Of a DNA stretch of 64,000 bases, positions 52,791 through 62,300 are shown piece after piece (position 1 is the first letter of the stretch; each line of letters opens with the position of its first letter). The notes beneath the pieces are model-generated. The model saw only the letters and a list, made by a program, of their open reading frames with translations. It did no database searches and was not told where the DNA came from. Origin of the DNA: Saccharothrix ecbatanensis (lineage in GTDB: Bacteria; Actinomycetota; Actinomycetes; Mycobacteriales; Pseudonocardiaceae); assembly GCF_014205015.1 (NCBI RefSeq), contig NZ_JACHMO010000001.1:3534001-3598000 (forward strand), in the 5' to 3' direction. A program made the translations under genes and the position numbers.

Positions 52791-53650
52791 GGGTTCCAGA
52801 AGAACGTGGTGAACACGCGGTCGAAGCGCCGGGCTACCAGGTCCTCGCGCTGGACCACCCAGTGCACGGTGGCGCCCTCCCAGCACTCCACGTCCATGCC
52901 CGCGTCCCAGTCGGCGAGCAACACCCAGTCAGCCGGGTCGTCCGACACCGGTCCAGCCCACCGCCCCGCCGCCACCGATCGCACGGCGTCGGACACGGCG
53001 TCGGCGACCGGGTCGGTGTACACCGCCTCCTCCGCGGCATACCCTCCGATCTGCATCGCTCCCCAGGGGGCGATGTCGTCGTGGGTGTCGTCCCAGACCT
53101 CGACGAGTTCCTCGGCGCGGGGGTGGCCGGGCAGCGGCCCACGCCCCGATCCGTCCGGGAGGTCGGCCGCGTGGTGGTGCGGCAGCGACACGTCGATCCG
53201 CAACCGCAGCGGCCCTTCGGGGTACTCCGCGTCCCCGGTGGCCGGCCCGTTCCGCTCCACCACGGCCGCGCCGGCGGGCACGTGCACCGCGCTGCCCCTC
53301 GCGGCGGGGTCGCTTTCGTGCTCCAGCACGGCGAAGAGCAGCAGCCGGCCGTCGGGCGGAAGGGGCAGGTCCGTCGCGTCGGCGGGCAGCGCCGCGAGAT
53401 CGATGGAGGCGACGAAGGGGTGAGCGGGGTCCGGGGCGTCGGCCGGGAGCAGGAGCGGACCGCCGAACCGGCCCACGACCGGCCCGTCCCCACTCCGCGT
53501 CAGCGTCGCGCAAGGACGGGCGAGGGTCGACCAGCGCTCGACGTCGCCGGCGGGGATGCCGCCCGAAAGTGCCTCGTCGCGAAACGGGCTCAGTCGGTCC
53601 TGCAGCAGTTCCTCGATCATGGCCGAGACCATAGAGGAGGGGTCCGACAC
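52787..53650 (-). CDS. DUF1963 (YwqG-like) protein
   Basis: A 287-residue cytoplasmic protein with the DUF1963 pattern: GRFGGPLLLPADAP, HPFVASIDLAALPADATDL, LPPDGRLLLFAVLEHESD, GAMQIGGYAAEEAV and WVLLADWDAGMDVECW. The biochemical role of the family is unknown. A GTG start at 53650 is used; ATGs at codons 7 and 11 are alternatives because no good ribosome site is visible. Flanked by pseudogenes on both sides. Confidence 0.8.
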   Translation of the reverse strand: MSDPSSMVSAMIEELLQDRLSPFRDEALSGGIPAGDVERWSTLARPCATLTRSGDGPVVGRFGGPLLLPADAPDPAHPFVASIDLAALPADATDLPLPPDGRLLLFAVLEHESDPAARGSAVHVPAGAAVVERNGPATGDAEYPEGPLRLRIDVSLPHHHAADLPDGSGRGPLPGHPRAEELVEVWDDTHDDIAPWGAMQIGGYAAEEAVYTDPVADAVSDAVRSVAAGRWAGPVSDDPADWVLLADWDAGMDVECWEGATVHWVVQREDLVARRFDRVFTTFFWNP

Positions 53651-53779
53651 CGCGGCTCACTGACCGCGTTCCTGGCTCCCGGTTCCCGACATGCGGCACC
53701 TCCCACACGATCCGCGGCGTCGCGCGGCGACACCGCCAGCGTCTACGCCCACGTCCAACTCCGCCTCCAGCGCCGGCCA

Positions 53780-54110
53780 GTGGATCCGCAGTTGCCGCCG
53801 TGAACTCCTCGACCGAACGCTGATCCGGAACCAACGGCACCTGCTCCACGCCCTGCGCGAGTACGAGCACTTCCAGAACACCCACCGATCCGACGAGATG
53901 CCGACCTTCATCGACAGCACGGACCGGTTGACCGCCTACCGGCTTCCCGCCTACGCACCCGACCCCAACCCGGTCGAAGGGTGCGAGCCCAGGAGACGTT
54001 GCATTCGGTCGAGTCGCCGTGGAATCACGTGCGTTGCCGCATCGCGGGTGTGCTCCGTGAGCCGAGGAGTCTCATCCGGGTTCAAATGGCCTACGCATCG
54101 CCACTGTCCG
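53780..54110 (+). pseudogene. Two fused transposase fragments
   Basis: The first part (WIRSCRRELLDRTLIRNQRH, LLHALREYEHFQNTHRS) repeats the C-terminal segment of the remnant near 43.35 kb. It runs directly into a different transposase, IS630-like, with LTAYRLPAYAPDPNPVEG. Nothing intact remains. The surrounding 53651-54294 gap holds no other gene. Confidence 0.75.
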
Positions 54111-54294
54111 TGTGTCCTGGATTCACCGTCGGCAACTCGCCCCTATGCAAGGCTCACCCGAGTAGCTCGATGGTGGAATCAGTGATCACACTGCGTGGTA
54201 TATGACCGATCGTCGACCGTGTGCGACTCCTCCCTCTTTCCCGAACCTCGAGGACCCCTCTCGACGATGAACGGATAACCTGCCGTCAGGAACT

Positions 54295-54744
54295 GTGAGC
54301 ACAAAAGGGGGACAGTTGATCATCGAAGGCGATGTTCACCGCGAGAAGATCGTCTCTTTTACCCTCGTCTCGGCGTCCCAGACGCATGAGCTCTTGATCC
54401 GGACCGACGTCGAACTCGCCGACGAGCTTCGGGAACACCTTGCGGCACAGGGCTTCCGCCTGCCCGAAGGGGCGGCACGGTCGGTGCTGACCGAGATCAT
54501 CACGGCCACGGCGGGAAACCCCGCCGCGTGGACCGCGGTCGGCGGGGTCATCGTGTCCTTTCTCCGCCGACACCGCGGCAAGGTGCACCGATTCGAGGTC
54601 GAGGGGAATTCGGTCTCGATCGAAGGTTACTCCGCCAAGGAAGCGGAAGCATTGGCCGAGAGTCTTCGCGCCATGAGTCGGGATCGCCACTCGCAGGACG
54701 AGACCGGCGGCCCGATCATCGGCGGACGAGCCGATTCAATCTGA
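54295..54744 (+). CDS. EACC1-like effector-associated component
   Basis: A 149-residue protein. The distinctive part is the pattern WTAVGGVIVSFLRRHRGKV followed by EVEGNSVSIEGYSAKEAEAL. This resembles the effector-associated constant component (EACC1) family predicted next to caspase- and CHAT-type effectors in actinobacterial conflict systems; the match is from memory of the family and not a search. GTG start with AGGA upstream. The next gene, a caspase-ParA protein, begins 23 bases later, so they form an operon. Confidence 0.62.
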   Translation: MSTKGGQLIIEGDVHREKIVSFTLVSASQTHELLIRTDVELADELREHLAAQGFRLPEGAARSVLTEIITATAGNPAAWTAVGGVIVSFLRRHRGKVHRFEVEGNSVSIEGYSAKEAEALAESLRAMSRDRHSQDETGGPIIGGRADSI

Positions 54745-54767
54745 TCCCGACACGCTGGAGGCTACCA

Positions 54768-56906
54768 GTGCCACACGCACTCGTCGTCGGCATCAACACG
54801 TACTCGGGCAAGGGTGTGCCCGAACTCAAGTACGCGGTGAACGACGCGGTGGAAGTGTCCGATCGGTTGCGCAAGGCCGGTTTCGACGTCGTGACGTTGA
54901 CGGACAGGCAGGCAACCCACAAGAAGATCCACTGGGAACTCGAAGTCGGACTGAATCAGCGCGTCACCGATGAGGACGACCCGGTCGTGATCTACTGGTC
55001 GGGTCACGGAATGTCCGACCTGCGGAAGAGGACCGGCGGTGACGGGGCGTCGACCTTCCTCCTCCCGGTGGACGCCGACATCGACCAGCCACTGGGGACT
55101 TCCTTCCCGGTCCAGCACGTGTGGGCGCTGCTTAACCGGCTGAAGACCCGCAGGGTGCTCGTAATGCTCGACACCTGCTTCAGCGGCGCGTTCGCCGGCG
55201 ACGGCCGTCGTGGTTTCGCGATTGACGGCGCACGGGGCGGCGCGGTGAATCCCACGGACGAGTTCCTGCGCATGGAGGGGCACGGTCGCATCGTCGTGTC
55301 CGCGTGCGGCCCCGACGAGATAGCTCGCGAGGACGAGACGCACGGCCACGGCCACTTCTCCAGGTCCGTCCTCACCGTGCTCGATCGCAGCACCAGCGAC
55401 CGGCACGTCAACGTCACCGGGCTCGTGTCCGATATCCGCGCGGAGGTTCGCCGCCAGACGAGGGGCGAGCAGACGCCGTCCATGCACGTGTCGTTCGAGG
55501 GGGCGGACTGGCGCATTCCGCTGCCGCCACCCGCTCCGTACCAGGCGCCCATGCCGAGCTGGGCGTTCGTCGGCACCTCCGGTGGCGTCGGGAAGACCAC
55601 GCTGGCGATGATAACCGCGGAACTGCTCGCCGAGTCCGGGAACACCGTGCTGTACCTCGATGCCGACATCGCCCATCACGGCGGCACGAGTGAGTGGTGC
55701 CAGCGTGCCGGAACGGACCTCGGGCACGCCAAGACGTTCGCCGACCACGTGGCGGCGTTCTCCCGGGCGAAGACACGGACACCGGCCGCGCAGCTCAGCG
55801 ATCGACTGGTGGACGTCACGCCCGGCTACCTGCGCAGGCACGGCTGCGGACGAATCCTGCTGCTGCCCGCGGCACGGGTGAGCGACAGGTTGTTCGTCTT
55901 CGACTTGGTCGCCGAGATCAAGGACCGCCGCTCGAACGTCGTCTGCCGGCAGATCCTGGACGAGGCGTTCGAACGAGGCGTTCGACAGGGCGCGACCTGT
56001 GTCGTCATCGACTGCGGCGCCCAGTTCGACCCACTGGCCGTCAACTCCATCGCGGCAGTGGATCACCCGTTCGTCGTCGCGGCCGCCCGTGCTGGTGCGA
56101 AGGAACAGCGGGAGACCATCCTGAGCAACTGCGAGCGGACTGTCGACGGCTTCAGCCGTCTGCGGGTGGCGACTGTCGTCAATCGCGTGCCGAGTGAAGA
56201 GGCACTTGTCCAGCACTGGGGGCAGCCGGGGTACAGCAACCCGGGCATGAGTTTCCACTTCTTGCCGTTCGACAGCAAGCTGTTCCAGGACTGGGAGGAG
56301 GGCAGACCGAACTTCGAGCTGGGCTACGACGACCTCACCCACCAGTGGCACGAGATCCTCGTCGCGTCCGACAAGAGCGGCTGCCAGGGCGAACACAAGG
56401 ACTTCCTGCCGAGCGAATGGAACCGCTTCAGCAAGTGGTCGCTGTGGCTTGCCGCCAACCGGGACTGGACGGAGTCGAAGCGAGCGACCCTCAGCCGGTC
56501 GGTGCGGCGGTCGTACGTCGTGGCGGTCTGCTGGTTCGCGATCCTGGCGACCGCGCTGGTCAGCATCCTCCCGCACGTGATCGCCAAGGACGACGCCGAC
56601 GACGCGTCGTTCCTACCGCAGTGGCTTTCGATTCCGCTGCTCGCGCTGTCGGCGCTCGCCGTAGCAGGGAACGCGATCGTGCGGATGGTGCTTCGCAGGC
56701 GTCGCCGAGTGCTCAACGATGTGCTCCAGCACAGCACGTCGGTGGAGGCGCTGAAGGATTGGTTCTCCGTGCCGCGAGAGGACGGGGCCTGGTGGCAGGT
56801 GTGGCGGTCGAGCCGGCGGGTGGCCATCGAGTGGCTGCACGAGCAGGTGAAGGCCGAGCGGGGCAAGCAGTTGCCATCCGGTCGTGTGAGTGAGGCGGCC
56901 ACATGA
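54768..56906 (+). CDS. Caspase-like protease fused to a ParA/MinD-type ATPase and membrane anchor
   Basis: A 712-residue three-part protein. Residues 1-245 are a C14 caspase-like peptidase with the dyad His80 (YWSGHG) and Cys137 (LDTCFSGAF). From about 265 a deviant Walker A, GTSGGVGKTT with Lys276, opens a ParA/MinD-like domain (YLDADIAHHGG, VVIDCGAQFDPLAV). Two membrane segments near residues 580-645 (VVAVCWFAILATALVSIL and IPLLALSALAVAGNAIV) anchor it, followed by a cytosolic tail. GTG start with GGAGG six bases upstream. Probably an NTP-controlled suicide or defence effector (inference). Overlaps the next membrane-protein gene (ATGA). Confidence 0.85.
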   Translation: MPHALVVGINTYSGKGVPELKYAVNDAVEVSDRLRKAGFDVVTLTDRQATHKKIHWELEVGLNQRVTDEDDPVVIYWSGHGMSDLRKRTGGDGASTFLLPVDADIDQPLGTSFPVQHVWALLNRLKTRRVLVMLDTCFSGAFAGDGRRGFAIDGARGGAVNPTDEFLRMEGHGRIVVSACGPDEIAREDETHGHGHFSRSVLTVLDRSTSDRHVNVTGLVSDIRAEVRRQTRGEQTPSMHVSFEGADWRIPLPPPAPYQAPMPSWAFVGTSGGVGKTTLAMITAELLAESGNTVLYLDADIAHHGGTSEWCQRAGTDLGHAKTFADHVAAFSRAKTRTPAAQLSDRLVDVTPGYLRRHGCGRILLLPAARVSDRLFVFDLVAEIKDRRSNVVCRQILDEAFERGVRQGATCVVIDCGAQFDPLAVNSIAAVDHPFVVAAARAGAKEQRETILSNCERTVDGFSRLRVATVVNRVPSEEALVQHWGQPGYSNPGMSFHFLPFDSKLFQDWEEGRPNFELGYDDLTHQWHEILVASDKSGCQGEHKDFLPSEWNRFSKWSLWLAANRDWTESKRATLSRSVRRSYVVAVCWFAILATALVSILPHVIAKDDADDASFLPQWLSIPLLALSALAVAGNAIVRMVLRRRRRVLNDVLQHSTSVEALKDWFSVPREDGAWWQVWRSSRRVAIEWLHEQVKAERGKQLPSGRVSEAAT

Positions 56907-57646
56907 CCGGGCTTGCCTTCCGGTGCTCCTACACCAGGCGCAAGGACGAATCAGGCATCTCACCCTGTGGCAGGCACGCGGCTCGCCGCCGACGCGGCGA
57001 AGCGATGTGCTTCGACCACTGGGTGGTCGACTGGATCGGCAAGCTCGGCGATACCAAAGGCGCCCGCTGGGTGTACGGGGCGGTCTTCGTGTACACGTTC
57101 ACGGGGGTGGTCGGTCAGCTCGTGGGCGTCGTGGCGGGCGCGGCTCGTGAGCCGTTCGTGATTCAGCTGACATTGCTCGCGATAGCCGGTTGGAGCGGCG
57201 GCTTCTTCGCCGCCATGGTGTGGGAGCACCCGTTCGGTGGGCGGTTGTGGTTCGGCTCGTCGCCGGTGCTCTCGGTGGCGCTCACGCTGTCGGCGGCCGA
57301 GGTCTGGTTCGGCGATGGCGGCGAGTTCCTGCTCGGCTCGATGCGGGACTCACAGCTCGGGCGGGCACTCGTCGCGCTCTACGCTGTGGTGTTCGCGATC
57401 ATGACGGTCATCGAATGGGCCCGGTGCTTCCTGCACGTGCGGGGGCGGTACCGGTGGAGCGACAACCTGGCGTTGCTGGGCAACGTTCTCATGGGCTTCG
57501 TCCTGCTCATCATCGTAGGGTTCGTGATCGCGTCTCGTGGGACGGAGAGCAATCGGCTGGTCTACATCGCAGCGGCCCTCGCCGCCCTCGGCCTGGTTCG
57601 CAGCGCACGCCAAATCACGGAGTTCGTGCGGCGACTTCGAATCTGA
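56903..57646 (+). CDS. Multi-spanning membrane protein of the caspase operon
   Basis: A 247-residue protein with about five to six membrane segments (VYGAVFVYTFTGVVGQLVGV, LTLLAIAGWSGGFFAAMVW, LVALYAVVFAIMTVIEW, LMGFVLLIIVGFVIA). The basic N-terminus contains several Cys residues. Its ATG overlaps the stop of the caspase-ParA gene, so it is probably a subunit or membrane partner. No known family was recognised. Confidence 0.75.
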   Translation: MTGLAFRCSYTRRKDESGISPCGRHAARRRRGEAMCFDHWVVDWIGKLGDTKGARWVYGAVFVYTFTGVVGQLVGVVAGAAREPFVIQLTLLAIAGWSGGFFAAMVWEHPFGGRLWFGSSPVLSVALTLSAAEVWFGDGGEFLLGSMRDSQLGRALVALYAVVFAIMTVIEWARCFLHVRGRYRWSDNLALLGNVLMGFVLLIIVGFVIASRGTESNRLVYIAAALAALGLVRSARQITEFVRRLRI

Positions 57647-57757
57647 GGGAGACGGCTGACTGAAACGTCTGGTGGGTTCTGCGGGTGCAGTTGACCGTGG
57701 CTGGGAGCAACCCTCGACGGGGTGAACCTGATGTAGTGGTGTGTGAGGACGGGTTCA

Positions 57758-58714
57758 CTACGCTGTTGGGGAAGAACGTCGGCCTTCCGGGGTGAACGGG
57801 ATGAGGTCGGGTCGACCTTGGAGCAGGCACGTCACGGTCCACCCGGTGTCGCGGTCCAGAGGTCCGGCGTGGTCCATGCCGAGTGCAGTCGCGAGAGCCG
57901 TGGTGTGGAGGCGGGCCGTTGCCTCGATCAGGGCGGCGTAGGTCTCGGTCGCCGATCGTGCCCGGTGGTGGGCGGTGAGCAGGGTTGCGATCACGAGGAC
58001 CGTTGCGGGCCACCAGAAAGCGGCCACGGCCGTGTAGAGCCATCCCCAGCCGGCGAGTGTGGCCGCGCGACGGAAGGCGGCTTTGGCGTCGGTGATCGCG
58101 GTGCGGGTCTCCTCCGGCGCGATGAGCCACAGGTGTGGCCACGCGGTGGGCAGGTCGAGCAGGTAATCGCGGTCGATGCGGTGGACAACGGCGTGCATCC
58201 GGTCGCCGATCCACCCCGGTCGCGCGGGTTCCTCGACGGCGATGCGGGTGACGCGACGGCGACCTGCGGCCAAGGACTCCTCTACCTCGACCGGGACGGG
58301 TTTCCCGGTGGCCAGCAGGTCGGTCTTGGTCCCGGTCAGGTCGCGGTAGGCGGCCTGTGCGGCCGACCACCGGTGGCGACGGCGCCGGACGCGGAAGCGG
58401 GCCAGGTTCCGCAGCCCTGGCGGGCGGGAGGTCCACCGCTCTGCCAGCCAGGCCCGTTCCACCAGGGAACCGAGGGCTTGGGCGGCCAGGCCTGCCGCGG
58501 CGGCGGCCAGTAGTGCCGCGACGGCGAGCACGAAGACGGTGGACGCGGGCACGATCAAGCCGGTGAGGCGACTCGTCAGGCGGGAGAAGGCGAACGTGTG
58601 GCCGACGACGCCGGCCGCAGCGAGGGCCGCGACGTAGAGCGCTCCGGGCAGCACGAGCAGGGTCAGCCACCGTTCGGCCAGCTTCTTGCCCAGCTCGGTG
58701 AGGAAACCGCCCAC
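57758..58714 (-). CDS. Membrane protein of the CHAT module
   Basis: A 318-residue protein with two N-terminal membrane segments (LTLLVLPGALYVAALAAAG and VFVLAVAALLAAAAAGLAA), a basic cytoplasmic middle and a second hydrophobic pair (WGWLYTAVAAFWWPATVLVI). The GTG start directly follows the stop of the small upstream gene. It faces the divergent TPR-CHAT gene and is plausibly its membrane partner. The family was not recognised. Confidence 0.7.
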   Translation of the reverse strand: MGGFLTELGKKLAERWLTLLVLPGALYVAALAAAGVVGHTFAFSRLTSRLTGLIVPASTVFVLAVAALLAAAAAGLAAQALGSLVERAWLAERWTSRPPGLRNLARFRVRRRRHRWSAAQAAYRDLTGTKTDLLATGKPVPVEVEESLAAGRRRVTRIAVEEPARPGWIGDRMHAVVHRIDRDYLLDLPTAWPHLWLIAPEETRTAITDAKAAFRRAATLAGWGWLYTAVAAFWWPATVLVIATLLTAHHRARSATETYAALIEATARLHTTALATALGMDHAGPLDRDTGWTVTCLLQGRPDLIPFTPEGRRSSPTA

Positions 58715-58715
58715 G

Positions 58716-59087
58716 TCAGATCCGTTCCGGGCGCAGCGGTTCGTCGAACAGAGCGCACCGGGCGGACCTCTGCGAAGGGGCTTCGACACGGGTGCAGCGA
58801 CCGCGTGGGCACAGCAGCACGACGTCCACCGGGCGGGCGTCGCCCAATCCCCACGGAGTGCCGGTGCGGACACCCCCGAGGATGCCCCGCGCGTCACCAC
58901 TGCGTTGCAGCGCCGCATGAAGCGCGGAACCGGTGGCCATGAGGTCACCGGTTCCGCGCACGGCAGCCAGGAACCGGTCGAGCGGGCCGCTGTCGCCGAC
59001 GCGCGCAAGAAGCGAGCGCATTTCGGGTTCCTCGGCGCAGACGCGCCCTATGGCGCTCGCAATGTCGGCGTCGTCTGGTGCGACCAC
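58716..59087 (-). CDS. Small conserved-looking protein of the CHAT module
   Basis: A 123-residue cytoplasmic protein. The helical N-terminal half (DDADIASAIGRVCAEEPEMR) precedes a Cys-bearing C-terminal half (VDVVLLCPRGRCTRVE). GTG start with GAGGAGGG four bases upstream, a very strong site. It is immediately upstream of the membrane-protein gene and divergent from the CHAT gene. A regulatory or adaptor role is a guess. Confidence 0.65.
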   Translation of the reverse strand: MVAPDDADIASAIGRVCAEEPEMRSLLARVGDSGPLDRFLAAVRGTGDLMATGSALHAALQRSGDARGILGGVRTGTPWGLGDARPVDVVLLCPRGRCTRVEAPSQRSARCALFDEPLRPERI

Positions 59088-59172
59088 GAAACCCTCCTCG
59101 CCGTGTGCCTCGGGTTGTCAGCCTAGGGCGTACATTCGCGCTCGGTCACGTGCCGCACGCGCCGCAAGGGAC

Positions 59173-59325
59173 ATGCGCGAGCAGTATCTCGCAGGGCTCG
59201 TTCGCCGGGTCGAACACGCTGAGGAGAAGTGGTACTGGGCCGTACACCTGTCGGACGAGGCTGAAATCCACGCCGCGTACGACTATCTCAGCTTGTGCAG
59301 CCGTGGGAACGGGCTTTCCCGTTAG
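59173..59325 (+). CDS. Small helical protein upstream of the CHAT gene
   Basis: A 50-residue peptide (MREQYLAGLVRRVEHAEEKW, then HLSDEAEIHAAYDYLSLCSR), predicted helical. The ATG follows AAGGGAC. It ends 10 bases before the TPR-CHAT start, consistent with an operon. Too short to assign; it may be a conserved accessory subunit or chance. Confidence 0.5.
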   Translation: MREQYLAGLVRRVEHAEEKWYWAVHLSDEAEIHAAYDYLSLCSRGNGLSR

Positions 59326-59335
59326 CATCACGCGC

Positions 59336-62300
59336 ATGGGGGCACGACACAGTTTGCTCGACGCGGTGAAGGCCCGTATCCGCCAGGCTCGGGTGCTTCG
59401 GGATTTCGCGCCCGTGCTGGAGCCGGACGCGCTCACCGAGGCGCGGCAGCTCGCTGAGGGCCTCACCGGCGACGACCACGACCGGACGGCACGGCTCCTG
59501 CTCGGTTGGTTTTACTGGTACCGGTATCGCGCACTGTCGCCGGGGCGGGTCAACCAGGATCTGGAGACCGCCATCGCGATGTTCACGCCTTGCTTCATCG
59601 CGGGCGACGAGGATCTACCCGAACCGCTGCTCCCCCACCTTGCCGACGCAGCCGCACCCCATGCCCTCGACCTGCTCCGCGATGCGGGCGAGTCCCAGAG
59701 CACAGCCTCGGTCCGGGCCCTGGCCGCGTTGTGGCAACGGATTCTGGACTCCTCTACCGACCATCCCGATCTGCCGATCATCATGGGCTATCTGACGATG
59801 GCGTTGGACCGCCAGTACCAACACACGCACGCGGTGTCGGACCTCGACACCTTGATCGAGGCGAGCCGGGCCGCGGTACGGGCGATCCCGCCGGACTATC
59901 CGCCGGAGATCCGCGGCGCGCACCTCACCGACTTGGGCCAGGCGCTGTGCAGCCGGTTCGAACGCACCGGCGCGTTCGACGACCTGCAGACTGCCATCGG
60001 CATCCTCCGGGAGGCACTGGCGACGAACCCGGCGGACGCCGTCATCCGCGCGGCAACGTGCTATCAGTTGGGGTGGGCGTTGCGGATCCGGTTCGAGCGC
60101 ACCGGTGCGCCGGCCGACGCGGACGCCGCAGTCGAGGCAGGCGAGACCGCAGTGAACCTGGCCCCAGCCGATCACCACCTCCGGGTGAAGGCACTGGGCG
60201 CCCTGAGCCTCGCCTACCAGGCCCGGTTCCGGCGCACCGGGTCACCTGCTGATCTGGACGCGGCTGTGGACGCGGGCCGGGTCGGGATTCGGGCACTCCC
60301 CGTTGGCCACGGTGACCGGTCCGCGATGCTGGCCGCCCTCGGTATCCCGCTGCTGGCCCGATTCAACCGCACCGGTGCGCTGGCCGACGCGGACGCCGCA
60401 GTCGAGGCATTCCTCGAAGCGATCGACGTGGTCCCGACACCCAATGCCGCTCAACTGACCAATCTGGGATCCGCGTTGCGAGACCGTTTCGAGCGCACCC
60501 GGTCGTCAGCGGACCTGGACGCAGCCGTGCGAGCCGGGAAGTCGGCGCTGCGCGTTGCCTCCGCCGACGCCGACCTGGCACGGACCCTGGTCGAGTTGGC
60601 GGCAACGTTGTGGATTCGGTTCCGGCACACCGACGACCCAGCGGACCTTCAGGCCGCGATCGACGCACTGACCGACGCGGTGCAGGCCATCCCCGCCGAC
60701 CACCTCGACCGGGCGCGGACGCTTAACAACTTGGGCACAGCACGGCTCACCCGGTTCGAGCGCACCGAAGCATCGGCCGACCTGGACGACGCCATCCGGT
60801 CCCTGGCGGCTGCCGTCGACGCCACCCCGGCCGGCCACCCCGACCTGGCGGGTCACCTGACTAGTCTGGGTATCGCGCTACGCACCCGGTTCCAACGCAC
60901 CAAGCTACTCAGCGACCGCGCCGCCGCCCTGTCCGCTTTCGCGCACGCGGTCGACGTCGGTGCCGCCGCACCAGTGGAGCGCATCACCGCGGCTCGCCTC
61001 GCCGCCGCGCTGGCCGCGTCAGCCGACCCAGAGCGGATGGCGGATCTGTTGGAGACCGCAGTGCGGCTGCTGCCCGAGGTGGCCCCGCGTCGGCTGGTCC
61101 GAAGCGATCAGCAGTACGCGATCGGCCAAGTCCGCGAGTTGGCCGTTGATGCCGCCGCCCTCGCCCTGGCTACCACCGCTTCCACCACCGGCGAGCGGGC
61201 GACGCGAGCGTTGCAGCTGCTGGAGACGGGGAGAGCTGTGCTGTTGAGCCAAGCGCTGGAAACCCGCAGCGACCTGACCGATCTGCGGCAGCGGTATCCC
61301 GAACTCGCGACCCGATTCGAGGACCTGCGCGAGCAACTCGACCAAGACACCTCCGCTACTGGGTCGGACGACGGCCGGCACCTGCTCGTCGACGAGCTGA
61401 CCGCGACGCTCACCCGGATCCGCGCCTGCGACGGATTCGGCTCATTCGGGCTGCCGCCGACTGTCCACGAACTCGTCGCCGAAGCCGCATCCGGGCCCGT
61501 GGTGACCTTCAACATCAGCCGATACCGCAGCGACGCCCTGCTGCTCACCGCGAACGGCATCACCTCCATCGAACTCCCCGCGCTCACCCGGAACGCGGTG
61601 CTCGACCGTGTCAATGCCTTTCACCAAGCACTCAGCGCCACCACCAACCCGGCGGCGAGCCCCGCTGTACGCGTTGACACGCAGGCGACCCTCCGCGCGA
61701 TCCTCGAATGGCTGTGGGATCAGGCGACCGAACCGGTCCTGCGAACCCTCGGCTACCGCGGTCAACCTGGTTCGCTGGAGGAGTGGCCGCGGGTGTGGTG
61801 GGCGACCGGCGGCCTGCTCGGTCTGCTGCCGATCCACGCCGCCGGCCACCACACCGATCCGCCCGCGGCCCGGCGCACGGTGATGGATCGAGTCGTCTCC
61901 TCCTACACCCCGACGATTCGCGCGCTGCGCCACGCCCGCCGGCGCGACCGCGCGACGCAGGCGGACGCGGCGCTGGTCGTGGCCATGCCCACCACGCCCG
62001 GTGTGCCGGGCCGACTGCACCACGTCCCGGCCGAAGCGACGCTGCTCCACAACCGGCTGCCGCGTGTGGTGCTCCTGACCGAACCCGACACGGCAGACCC
62101 TGTCTTGGCCGACACTCCTCGGCCGACCAAGGCCAATGTCCTCGCCCGCCTCGCCGGTTGCCCGATCGCGCATTTCGCCTGCCACGGCGTCAGCGACACC
62201 ACAGACCCGTCGAAGAGCAGGCTGCTGCTGCACGACCACGCCACCGATCCGTTCACCGTGTCGAGCCTCGCCGCCGTGACGCTGGACGACGCACAACTGG

